NCBI RefSeq assembly: GCF_905475395.1
Contig: NC_058342.1
Location: 37,442,640 to 37,506,639 of the forward strand
Reading direction: 5' to 3'
Origin: Chrysoperla carnea
Taxonomy: Eukaryota > Arthropoda > Insecta > Neuroptera > Chrysopidae
Length of the DNA stretch: 64,000 nt
Shown here one piece after another: positions 48,264 through 58,720 of this stretch. Positions within the stretch are counted from its first letter, which is position 1, and every line of letters starts with the position of its first letter. A program made the position numbers and the translations under genes. The notes under the pieces were generated by a model that did not search any database, was not told the DNA's origin, and was given only the letters and a program-made list of their open reading frames with translations.

Positions 48264-48607
48264 TAGGGTGTCCTAGAAGTAACGGACGCGCGCCCTTGTT
48301 GCATCAGATAGAAATAGAAAAGTCCACTTCCATTTTTGATCCGATGCACTGACACTCAATCTACACATTCATACATTTGCATACGTACGTATACGTACCA
48401 CACAGACTTGCGTTTTACTCTGGGAGTTTCTTATTATCCCCCCCCCCCATGTCTTCTTGACACTTTAGAGCGCTTCTGATTGGTTGCCTATTTTAATTAA
48501 TAGTTAATTATCCGTGCATCTGATCAAAAATGGAAGAAAACTTCGTCTTACAATTTAATTTTCTTCTTGATGCAACAAGGGCGTCTGTTACTCCTAGGCA
48601 CCCTGTA
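48264..48607. mobile_element. MITE, family F, between COG3 and FICD
   Basis: The left end TAGGGTGTCCTAGAAGTAAC GGACG and the right end, reverse complement TACAGGGTGCCTAGGAGTAA CAGACG, are followed by matching GCCCTTGTTGCATCA blocks and TTCCATTTTTGATC blocks. About 344 bp, no gene. A half copy is at 39319. Confidence 0.8.
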
Positions 48608-49136
48608 TATAAATTTATAAATAAAATGTTAAATAAAATATGTACAGCCATACATATCACACAGCCCTTAGGCTCCATCCACAAACCACGTGACCGTGTC
48701 AATAGGGGCAGGGGCGAAATTAGTTCAAAACCCAACATCGAACAAAACCCGTCAGGAGAGGGTGGCAATTTGACTTTATTATTTTCTTGATTAGAAAATT
48801 AGATTTCTTTGAGTTGAATTTGAACCAGCGACATATTGATTGCTATTGATTTTAGTTCTTAAGTCCACCGCTATAAGTTTATTTCAAATTCACTGTAAGT
48901 TAGTAACAACAATCTTTATGAAGTTGACACAATCACATATAGACTAGACATGACACCTATGTGTTCGTAAGTAGTTCGTAATCGTTGTTCGTTGTAGCGT
49001 AGTTTTGGCCATACATATTTATAAAATTAATAATATTAATAATAATATCACAGTTGACAGTAGTAAGTTAACAAACAGTAACAGATCTGTAGTGAGCGCA
49101 GTGACAGTGACATTTATCTATCTGATAATTAATAAA
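48608..49136. other. Convergent spacer between COG3 and FICD
   Basis: The 86-residue frames on both strands at 48508-48790 show no family features. Otherwise unremarkable AT-rich sequence with no gene seen. Confidence 0.35.
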
Positions 49137-51449
49137 TTAATTTAATAAAATATTATTTTTAATATTATGGTTGTTAACAATATTAATAAGTTCATGATCA
49201 TGATCAGTATCATCTAACGCAGGTACTTGATCCTTGTATTCGTAAGTAGTCCATAAGTACATGTCCAATGTGTGTTCCGTGCATTGTGCAATGAATCGTA
49301 TGAATGGTCTAATATCACCTTCGTTAGCCAATTCTAATGTTTCATAATATTTGTGTCTGCAATTAAATAATTTATTGGTGCTTTGATCTATTCCAGAATT
49401 GATTTGTTGTATTATTGTTATTGTAACCTACCTATGTTGTTTTGGTATGATGACTGGTGGGAAGCCTGCTTGCATCAAGATCATGTTCATAAGTAACCTA
49501 CTTGTACGACCATTACCATCCACAAATGGATGAATATAAACCAATTTATAATGGGCTATAGCAGCATATCTAAATCAATCAATTTAATTCAAATACTAAT
49601 TAATTAAATATATCATTTAATTTATATTATTTTACTATTGGGTGATTCCATGAAAAAGTGTACCATCAATAGAATAATAATAATAACAAAAAAGGATGTT
49701 ACTGCAAGTGGATGTCTAACACCTAGACCAAGAGTCCTCTGTGCCCTCCTTGAGAACGACCTGTTACCCAAAGACGAGACGTCTTCGAGTTAGAGGCGCA
49801 CATCGATCCTGGAATCACCCACAACCTACTCAGTTCCGTACTGACCTTATTGGATGTAATTCTAGTGCTGATTCTGAATTTAACCATTCAATAAACTGAT
49901 TCATAAGTATTGTGAGTTGATCAGGTCCAGGAGGTATATGGTTGCCTACATACACTTGTGTCCGTCTGAAGCGTCCCCCTTCAACGATGTCCACTGCACC
50001 CATCACTCTTTTATGTAATTCTAGAATGTCTTCTAACGTGATTCGTCCAATACGATTCACCAGTGTTGAATTTAAATATTTCATTGCTAGATCCATTCCA
50101 ATAATTTCATTGTGTTCGTCAATACTGTGCCCTGATATGGCCATTCTAGTTTCTAGTACAGATCGTGTTTCTGCTAATGTCATCGTATTACCTTCAATAG
50201 CAACCTAAACATAATTAGTATGTTAGTAGCAGTACCAAACTAACCATTAGGAGTCCATAACTAGAACACTAAAATCGAACACAACTTCAAGAAGACGCCA
50301 GCCTTGATCTGAGTTTCTGGCGTTCCAGCTTGTCTTTTCATTTGCTGACTTCGGAAGATGGTGATTTTTAGTGTTCCAGTCATACCGTACCGTATGAAAT
50401 ATATTTAAAACATAAGCTTCTTTCTTGGTGCGGCGCAGGGCTGAATTTGAGTCTGGTATAGTTGACAACATGTCACGTTTCTTGTCAATTTCAATTAAAG
50501 TTGTTCCATCGATGTCTTCGACAATGGTAGCTGTACGTTGTCGATTTTGTAATGCTTTTTGATGATCTGGTGCGTACGTTAATGCCTTTAGTTTCAAATA
50601 AAATTCATAAAAACATTACAGATTATAATCAACTTTCATTATGTGACAGGAAAGTGACAGGAAGACAACTTAAGAGATAGGAAGATGAGTTGAAGGACAT
50701 AGCGGGCCCTTATTGGAGAAGGGTTGCCAGTGATATAACACAATGGAAAATGTTAGAGGAGACCTTTGCCAAAAGGCACACTGAATTTATAAATTTCCTC
50801 TAAAAGAGGAAAACAAACACTTCAAAGCAGACGGAAGTTCAAGATAGACGGCTTATTGATTGATTGATTGAATAATTAGTATAATTACCTTAAAATATAA
50901 TTGATCTGCTAAAACAATATCATTAATACCTTCCATAAATTCACCATAATAATTAAGAATGTCCGGATGTTGGGGTGCTAATGCGACCGCATGTTTAAAT
51001 AACTTGAGTGCTTTATCCATCTTGCCAATACGTTTCATTTCTAAAGCTATATTCAATGAGCTCAAAGCTTCAGCTTCTTCAAATTGATTTTGAACTTTTC
51101 CATGACCATTAGTATCATCAGATGTTTGTTTAAATGTTGCCGCTAATACAGCTGTAGCTGTAGGTGTAGGTGCAGCTGTAGCTGATTGTTTAATTTGTAA
51201 TTGTTGATATTTAACATGATTGTAATAATTATAATTAAATGAATTTAATATTGTATTGATTGTTATCAATAAATATGATGAATTATAATAATAATTATTG
51301 TTAATTATTAAATAAATTAAATCATTAATAATAGTACCATTTAAATGTAATTGTAGTGATGGACTTGTATGTAAAATCACACTTATCGCGGTTATTATTA
51401 ATATTATTATTATTAATATAATTAATGTAAATAATAATGTATATCGCAT
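49137..51449 (-). CDS. Fic: FICD, Fic-domain protein adenylyltransferase (BiP AMPylase)
   Basis: Five exons: 50889-51449, 50391-50585, 49846-50204, 49432-49569, 49137-49356. They total 1473 nt, in frame, 490 aa. The N-terminus has a hydrophobic signal-anchor (about residues 4-27) with no preceding charge cluster beyond MRY. TPR motifs follow (about 124-220; [20 protein letters not shown]). The inhibitory helix TVAIEGN (252-258, Glu256) and the Fic core [12 protein letters not shown] (385-396, catalytic His385) are intact. Family knowledge: FICD is a type II ER membrane enzyme that AMPylates and deAMPylates the chaperone BiP/HSPA5; the inhibitory Glu switches between the two activities. The conserved [10 protein letters not shown] and NQFIEWLNS surroundings support orthology. 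The segment after the anchor (about 28-120) is long and low complexity (Asn/Tyr/Ile). The donor of exon 2 is GTACGG, unusual but required by reading frame and family sequence. Confidence 0.96.
49640..49820. mobile_element. Repeat with GGGTGATTCCA termini in FICD intron 3
   Basis: GGGTGATTCCA on the left and TGGAATCACCC on the right are perfect 11-bp inverted ends 181 bp apart. The interior block CTGCAAGTGGATGTCT...TTGAGAACGACCTGTTACCC resembles 54755-54815 in the TFIIA-L gene. Confidence 0.6.
50253..50384. mobile_element. MITE abutting the exon 2 donor in FICD intron 2
   Basis: ATAACTAGAACACTAAAATC at the left is matched inverted by GATTTTTAGTGTTCCAGTCA T at the right. About 132 bp, filling most of the 186-bp intron. 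Its right end lies within about 6 bp of the GTACGG donor of exon 2. A related end, TAGTTATAGCACTAAAATCG, is at 53674 in a TFIIA-L intron. Confidence 0.75.
50684..50803 (+). pseudogene. LINE ORF2 C-terminal remnant in FICD intron 1
   Basis: An open stretch reading [20 protein letters not shown], then [12 protein letters not shown] and a stop. This matches the typical end of insect LINE reverse transcriptase proteins (pattern I(A)GxxWxRxAxDRxxWKxLEEAF, then a stop). No upstream domain remains. It is antisense to FICD. Confidence 0.65.
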
Positions 51450-51799
51450 TCTAATTTATTAATTATAATTTAATTTAATTAGGAATCAACTTAATTCAAT
51501 TTAATTCACTATAAATACATAACTTTTCATTATTTAGTTTTTATATGGGCTATGTTTTTTATCATTTTAATATTTATTGATATTTATAACCAAATCAAAA
51601 TCATTATCAATGATGTGGATGCAAACTATTTGATTTTGATTTCAATCATCATCTGTTTTATGAATTCTACATCCTGATCCTACATTCCTACATCATATCA
51701 AAAACAAAATCAACATCATATGTTTTGTACAACAAGTCGAGCTGTCACTTTTAAGCATTGACATTACTGCTACATAGACTGAGTGTCAAACGATTTTAA

Positions 51800-52015
51800 G
51801 CATGCCAACATCTGAGATAATTTGAGATAGTTTTAATATATTGTAGATTCGTAAGACAAAATGTAAAGTGATATAAAGTCAAAAAGCGAAAAAGTTCAGT
51901 GGAATCACGATATTTTATGTAAAACATTTTGTGATATGAAAATTTGACGCTCAATGTATGTTTTTTTTTTATAAATATCCCTATATTCGATGTATATTTT
52001 TTGATAAATGTTAGG
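51800..52015 (-). repeat. MITE, family C, copy 2 (inverted, partial)
   Basis: In reverse complement it carries AATATACATCGAATATAGGG ATATTTATAA, CCACTGAACTTTTTCGC and CACTTTACATTTTGTCTTA. These match 31790-31925 in the same order. One GCATGCCAACATCTGAGATA end is kept at about 51800. It lies upstream of FICD. Confidence 0.7.
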
Positions 52016-52025
52016 AATATTATAC

Positions 52026-52261
52026 ATAGAGAACGTGAGGGGTATGCTAGCCTGTAAATGGATGCGATATGATAAATGAGAGAGAAGACTGTCAGTGAGT
52101 TCCCCTGTGTCCTTGTCATAATCATTTGTACATATATACTTATTATATGCATTAGTAAGTACATATAAGTATAAGTATTAGATAAGGACACAGGGGAACT
52201 TACTGATAGTCTTCTCTCTCATTTATCATATCGCATCCACTTACAGGCTAGTGTTCTCTAT
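52026..52261. mobile_element. Long-armed foldback element between FICD and TFIIA-L
   Basis: Arms of about 85-90 bp, nearly identical. Left: ATAGAGAACGTGAGGGGTAT GCTAGCCTGTAAATGGATGC.. Right, reverse complement: GATAGAGAACACTAGCCTGT AAGTGGATGC.. Both continue GATATGATAAATGAGAGAGA and TTCCCCTGTGTCCTT. The spacer is about 60 bp. Confidence 0.88.
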
Positions 52262-52274
52262 CTTCACATCTCTA

Positions 52275-52410
52275 TGGTTTTAGGTCACGTGATATACAAA
52301 TTAAAAATTACGACTTTTAATTTTAATAAAATAAAATAATAACGCGCTTTTATGACTCAAAATCAGAATATTTAAGTATATTTTTTTCATTTTTCACTAC
52401 AGAAAGTACT
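52275..52410 (-). repeat. Family E fragment, inverted copy of 4010-4110
   Basis: In reverse complement: ATATACTTAAATATTCTGAT TTTGAGTCATAAAAGCG, then AAAGTCGTAATTTTTAA and ATCACGTGACCTAAAAC, as in the element at 3973-4464. Confidence 0.7.
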
Positions 52411-53175
52411 CTATTGGAGTAAAGTGAAGTGAACTTTGGAGTGATGTGATTAGTTAGTGTATATGAATATTGTTGTGTTGGTAGTAATAAAAGTATGAAT
52501 GTTGTTACTATACTCAGATCAAATAGAATAAAATCAAATATTATCAATCACATTCATAAAATAAAATCATAGGACACAGCTACAGCTCATTATATTTATA
52601 AAATTTATTCATTATCAGAATTGTATAAAATATAATGAATTTATTTTGAGTTAGATTAGACTCTTAAATAAATAAACAATAAATAAAATAATATTAAAAT
52701 TGATAAGTGAGTGAGTGAGTGAGTGATACATAAATAGTATATGCTTACATACATACATACACACTTACATACGTACATGGTAGACAGTGATGATATATAG
52801 TACGTTAGTTAACTTTATTTTATAAATGTGTTTAAAATAAATTGTATAAATAATTAATTAAATACAAGTGTTTTTTTAATACCAAAGTTGTGTGTTCTTT
52901 TAATTATAAATCAATTGTGAACTTTTAACTTGAACTAAACTTAAAATATTTAAATTTAATATCTACCTAAATAAAGATCATGATAATATGGATGATATGG
53001 AAGTTGAAGTTTGTTAAAAGTTAACAAACGTTACGTTACGTTACGTTACCTTACGTTTACCTTACGTTTTGATTAACATGTTTAATTAGTACTTAAATTA
53101 ATTAAATATCTTTTAATAAAGTTCATTAATTATCATCATAATAATAGTATTTTATTGTATTACTTAAAATTTAAA
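52411..53175. promoter_or_regulatory. 5' flank of TFIIA-L, AT-rich
   Basis: Contains GTGA, ACATACAT and ACGTT short tandem repeats (52705, 52747, 53030). No core promoter element could be assigned reliably. Confidence 0.3.
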
Positions 53176-56100
53176 ATGGCATTTTTAAGTCAATCATCTG
53201 TTGTAAGTATTTTACAATATAAATGTGAATATCTACTTAAATACAGATCAAAATCGTTTATAATGATTCATCGGTTATAACGACCAATTTTTATGGTCTA
53301 ATTAGCAATCAATATTTATTTTGCATCTTATAGGCCAAACTGATTCATAGCGTCTTGAGGTCTTAGATGTTGATGCCGGTTTGTTTGCCACGAAAGTTTA
53401 AAATGGTTAACAGTTGTTACCCAGTTGTTATTTTTCGTTTTGTAAGAAACAATATTGCAATTTTCTATCTGCAAATGAGACTGATATGCCCATTTTATAG
53501 AATAGCGAGTAATTATAGATAGATTAAATGTACTCTCTACTAAAATTAATTCTTCTTTGAGAAAAAATGATAAGCCGGTTGCATTAAAAAGTCAGGTTAG
53601 GCGTTTTGGTCTATTCGGTCTATAAATGATTGCAATGGAATATTAATTATTTTGTCACTAAGTGTTCATTTGCTAGTTATAGCACTAAAATCGCATCTTT
53701 CTTCATAAACTACAGCACCAAAAGGTTGGATTTTGGCGCTCCCTTTAACCTTTCAGCTTATCTTTTGACTGGTGGGCTAGTATTTTGCGGTTCGTTCGCG
53801 GTATATTATTAGTTAGCGATTTTGACTGTATTTGTAATTAAATTAAATGATAATTAGTGGATTCAATATGATTTATTATTGATTACAGATAAGATTATAT
53901 AAAAGTGTTATTGATGAGACAATAGCATCAAGTCGTGAAGCATTCTTAGATGAAGGTGTCGACGAGCAAGTTTTAATTGAATTGAAAACGTTGTGGGAAA
54001 GCAAAGTGACGAGTAACAAGGCTGTCCAAATAACGCCACCAGAACAAAGCAGTGGAGCGAACGTAGATCAAATGCATCAAGGCAGTGGAGCCAACAGTTC
54101 AACTGGTGGACCATCTGCTGGAGCATCCACTTCAACAAATAGAAAAAGTCGTATGTTTTTAATAAACACAAAAGCTATAGTTACAGTACAACTACAGCTA
54201 CAACTTATCTAATCATATAAAACAAAATGCCAATCACGATTACGATCAGGCTCTTTATCGACCACGATAAAGACCAGGTATTCTAATCATTCATGCGGCT
54301 GCGCCTCATTCAGGAAGCTGTTACACACTCACTTATCTTTCCTGAATGCCATAAAATAAATAATTATGGGAGTTAGCGTGAAAGTACTTTAGTTGACAGT
54401 TAATATGTCAAACATTGGACACATTTCCCATCATGCATCGCAGGATTAGAATACCTCCTTTTATATAACTTTACACTACACTACACTACATATATTAAAC
54501 AATTATAATTTACGTATTTATTAATTCATTTTTATTTATTAATTAATTACAGAACCTATTAAAAGAAATACAGGAGAACAACAGCAACAACAACCGATTA
54601 CACAATCAGTGGCACCCAACAATGTTTATCAACAAGCTACTTTACAGCAACAACATCAACAACAACAACAAGCTGGTACATCCCAACAAGTATGTATTTA
54701 TGTTAATACTAGCTTCATACCCGAGGGCTTTAATAATAATAAAACAAAAGAAGGATACCGCAAGTGGGTGTCTCTTGAGGACGATCTGTCACCTGGGAAG
54801 GAGGCGCTGTTAAATTCGGAAGAAGTTAAAGGATTCTGTCGAGGTCAGGTGCTACACAGAAAGCCCACAGCTTCTCCGTCGGGATCTCTCCCAGGATAAA
54901 TGAATCTAAGATTTCGAACCTGAACATTCTGTAGGGATAGGGAATCTCAAATAAACTTATATACAGGGTGTCTCGTAATTCGATGAGCATAGCTTAAGAG
55001 CGTGTTCTTTGGAAAATTTTAAGTCGAAAGTGTCTTATACTTTTGGTCAAAACCCAATAGTATAGGAGTTATGGCCACTATTGAATTTAATCAATAAAGT
55101 AAAAACATGATTGAGTAACCTAATTATTAAAAAAGAATAAAAAAAATTATGTACTTAATAAAAATACAAATAATTAATGATTGAATCTATTTATCATTTA
55201 GAATGTCACTACAAATGGAAGTAGCGTTCTTCTAGCTAGTGGTGGGGCTGCCAATAAAACTGTTGTTACAAATACTAATTCAAACAACACGACAAATACT
55301 CAACAAACTACACAGCAACAGCAACAGATGGCACCACAACAGCAGCAGCAACAACAACAACAAACATTACCACAACAAACAATGTTCTCGTCAATGTTGG
55401 ATCCCACCAAAGTAGTACCAATACAAATCACGTTACCTCCACAGACTGGCATGCAAGAGACAACAGGTCGTGTACTCACTATTCAAGTGCCAGCTACAGC
55501 TTTAATAGGTAAGTCTTAAGTCTATACAGATAGATGATTTCAAGCAAATTCCTAGCTGTAAAAACTGTTTTTCTACGATCCGTAGTGATAGACGTGTTCA
55601 AAGGCGTCGACGCTCTCCCTAGTAACGAGTTTCGACGATATATTACATATTCTCTTAAAACTCCATGAGACGACGTGTATACTGCTCGCCCTGAGCACCA
55701 GGTACCTCGGGGCCATTTTCGTTGTGATATTCGATTTCAGTGGTTCCAAAATCCCCGTGTAACAAAATTAGATTCATTTCCATTGATATTTAGTTTCCAG
55801 TTCTTCATTTCTGCCTCATTACTTTTTTTCTCAAAGATTGTAGTGTTCATACTGTTCAAAAAATCGACATTTGATCCGTTTTTAGCTTAATTTCTTTATC
55901 TAATTAAATATGTTCAAAAACTTGAGAAAATTAAATATAAGGTTTGTTATTTTGCAGGTAATCAATTACAGCAAGTGTTAACTGGTCCAGTAATATCAGC
56001 AACGATGAGACTACCACAACAACAGGCGTCAAACTTGTTACAGCAACATGTGAATGCGGCTTTACAAGGACAAAATTCACCATTGTTAGCTAAAGCTATA

Positions 56101-56949
56101 CCTCAAGTCGATGGCAGTTTAAGTATTGTAGATGATCCAGATCCAGAACTGAATATTGAATTCCCTGATATATTTGCATTAGCACGAGCTTTAAATATGT
56201 GCAACGATTTAAAACAAAAACAACGCAAACAACAAATTAAACGGAAACGAAAAATACTTTCAAAACAAATGAATGAGTTAAAGGAATCACAAGAAGAAGA
56301 TGGCACCAACATCGACACTAGTTCACCAAATATAAATACAAACGTATTAGCACCACCATCACCAGCACCACTCATTCAATTAGACGGACAAAACTTTGAA
56401 CATGGCTTGTTGGAGGACTCATCTGAAGATGAAGACGATGTATCTGATGATGTGTCTGAAGACGAGGAACTGGACGAAGACAAGGAAGACGAAGACGTAG
56501 ATATTGACGGTGGTGGTATGGAGGAAGAACCATTGAACTCTGAAGATGATGTGTCTGAGGAAGACCCCACCGACTTGTTTGATACAGAGAATGTAGTTGT
56601 ATGTCAATATGATAAGGTGAGTAATCAAATCAACTCGTGTGTTTTTTGCTAGAACTTTTTTTTTATTTGATGCATAGTTTTTTGTAATTTGTAAAAAGCT
56701 GATTACTACTCCCCAAAAAAGGGAGGTTAGCTATGCCCCTGCAAGGTCGACTAAGTTTTTACAATCTAATAAATAAAATTTCAAAGATGCATTAATTTTT
56801 TCCTTTTAGATGTCTAATATCATACATTTTTAATTATTTAGATAAACCGAAGTCGTAATAAATGGAAATTCTATTTAAAAGATGGCATCATGAATTTAGA
56901 TGGCAAAGACTTCATATTTCAGAAGATCACTGGTGACGCAGAATGGTAA
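53176..56949 (+). CDS. TfIIA-L: Transcription initiation factor IIA large subunit (TFIIA alpha/beta precursor)
   Basis: Six exons: 53176-53202, 53889-54150, 54553-54689, 55202-55508, 55958-56616, 56842-56949. They total 1500 nt, in frame, 499 aa. The N-terminus (LYKSVIDETI, FLDEGVDEQVLIELKTLWES) is the TFIIA-alpha four-helix-bundle domain. The middle is Gln-rich. A long acidic Asp/Glu/Ser region precedes the C-terminal beta-barrel (DTENVVVCQYDK, then NKWKFYLKDGIMNLDGKDFI and GDAEW at the stop). With the small subunit it binds TBP on promoter DNA. In animals the precursor is cut by Taspase 1 at Q-x-D-G. Two such motifs are present, QVDG (294-297) and QLDG (385-388); the second, just before the acidic region, sits where the vertebrate site lies. 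The TAA stop is at 56947-56949. The repeat-derived frames in introns 3 and 4 are not exons. Very secure. Confidence 0.96.
54753..54900 (+). repeat. Repeat in TFIIA-L intron 3, related to 49690-49790
   Basis: AGGATACCGCAAGTGGGTGT CTCTTGAGGACGATCTGTCA CCTGG parallels GCAAGTGGATGTCT and GAGAACGACCTGTTACCC at 49704-49765. The overlapping frame that reads on from exon 3 is intronic. Confidence 0.5.
54963..55100. mobile_element. MITE, family B, copy 3 (right end missing), in TFIIA-L intron 3
   Basis: ACAGGGTGTCTCGTAATTCG, then CATAGCTTAAGAGCGTGTTC and TTTTAAGTCGAAAGTGTCTT as in the other two copies. The right inverted end is not visible, so the copy is truncated. Confidence 0.75.
55690..55830 (+). 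repeat. Dispersed repeat in TFIIA-L intron 4
   Basis: GTGATATTCGATTTCAGTGG, CAAAATCCCCGTGTAACAAA and TTCATTTCCATTGATATTT parallel 19755-19835. The 71-residue frame over it is not a gene. Confidence 0.5.
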
Positions 56950-57498
56950 TAGAGCATACATAGTGTGTTGTAGTGCGGTGCGGTGCGCAGGTTGATTGGT
57001 TGATTGGTTGGTTGCTAATACTTAACCATTTTTAATTCTAATTAATTTATGTGTGTGAAATTATATGATTTTATTTTGATTTTGAAGAATGGAGCTAGAA
57101 TTAGAATTATAATTAAAATTAAATTGATTGATTCAAAACAGAATAGAATGAATCAAATCAGTGGATGATAAATGAATCAAATTTTGTTAAAATGATCGAT
57201 TGATTGATGATTATTGTATTTTTATTAATAAAAAAAAAAAAATTAAAACATTGTAATATAATAATTTAATATAATGAATCAGTGACGATAAATGAAACAA
57301 ACAAACAAACACATACATAAAAATTATATTAAATGAATGGATTGATTATTATTGATTGTATTGTTATTAATTAAAGAACATAAAATAATAAATATCTAAT
57401 AAAACACAACACACTTTATGTATGTATTGATTGTATAACATTATTTATAATTATTATTATTACATAACATTTTTATAACAACATTACATTTTATTCAT
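56950..57498. other. TFIIA-L 3' flank, AT-rich
   Basis: Probable 3' UTR and beyond. GTGCGGTGCG and TTGATTGG short repeats follow the stop; an AATAAA followed by an A-run is near 57226. No gene seen. Confidence 0.4.
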
Positions 57499-58106
57499 TA
57501 GTGTAGGTGTTGAGTGGATTTCCTATGCATTTACAGATCCTACCGAACAACGAGTGTATGTAGTTCGACGTATTTTGATCCGCTGAAGCTGAATTTTCAA
57601 TTTGCTCATCGCTCAGAGTGGGAGAAAATTTGTTATAAACAAATTTATTGTTTATACGGCTATAGCTCCTAAACTGTTAACAATTTTAGTAAAAAATTGT
57701 ATCCTACATGATAAAGCAAATATTTCTGTTTTGTATTCGTCTTGATACGACCAATACAACCGGAGATATGGTTAATTGGAAACAAAAATGATCTTGCATA
57801 ACATCAGCGTGAAGCGCTTGGTTTGAAACGTCCGTAGATTGGTCAATAAATAATATTTTGGTACTTTAAGGTATTCATTTTAAAAATATGAGTCTACATT
57901 TTAATGTTATGTCCATAAAAATACGTTTTATGCAATAGCAACGAAATTGTTTTACAAAATTTTCAATAGTTAAGGAACTATGGCCGTGTAAACAATTAAT
58001 TTCAAATTTATAAAATTCGGATTCAGCCAGTCAAAATACGTCGAAATCCACTCCTAATTCAATAGGACCTGTGAATCCATACGAAAACCACTCAGCACCT
58101 TCACTA
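57499..58106. mobile_element. Foldback element, 608 bp
   Basis: The left end TAGTGTAGGTGTTGAGTGGA and the right end, reverse complement TAGTGAAGGTGCTGAGTGGT, are followed by further matching blocks: ATGCATTTACAGATCCTA / ATGGATTCACAGGTCCTA and TCGACGTATTTTGA. Arms of about 90 bp; interior without a coding frame. Confidence 0.85.
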
Positions 58107-58589
58107 ACATTGTTCCATACATAACATATTATATAATATAATACAATACAATACAAATACAAATACAATACACTTTAATTTATAATATAAGGTGATTTAT
58201 TGATTTAATTATTATTTATAAGATGATCAGAATAAGATCCACAGCAGCAAAGGACTGACTGACGATTTTAATAAAAATTAATCAATTGTTTTCTATTGAA
58301 ACAGATTAAAAAAAATTAAAATGTAAATATTAAAAATTAAATAAAGAAATAATATTATTTTTATAAAATTACTTAGCTAGGGCTAGGGCCTGACACAGTG
58401 ACTGTGGGTAACATGTTCAATGTTCACTAAGGACATCGAGTTTACCAAAGTTATGGAATCACCCATAATTAGTTTATCATCCAAAATTATGGGATACAAA
58501 CAAAATCATTTATTGATTATAAATAAAGTAATTACTGTTAATTCCTTGATATATAATAGTGATGGGACGAATATTCTCGTATTTTTGTA

Positions 58590-58720
58590 ACATTTTTTTG
58601 TAAACATTATGGTTTATCCGTGAAGGTGCAAGTTAAGAAAAAATTTTGGTGTCCATTTTTTCTAAAAACTATTAAAGATAGCCAGTTTTCAGGTGTCTTC
58701 AACTAGTGGTCTTGTGAAAC
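58590..58720 (+). repeat. Fragment of long dispersed repeat R1 (3' part)
   Basis: TTATCCGTGAAGGTGCAAGT, TGGTGTCCATTTTTTCTAAA and TTCAACTAGTGGTCTTGTGA follow in the same order as at 7390-7545. A TAGTGATGGGACGAAT end (see 22858-23153) lies just before it at 58559. Confidence 0.7.

Noticed and set aside
48508-48790. 86-residue frames on both strands after COG3
   Set aside because: They overlap the right arm of a palindromic element and show no family features.
54609-54899. Frame continuing exon 3 of TFIIA-L to 54899
   Set aside because: The part after 54689 follows a GTATGT donor and matches a dispersed repeat; the family sequence resumes only at 55202.
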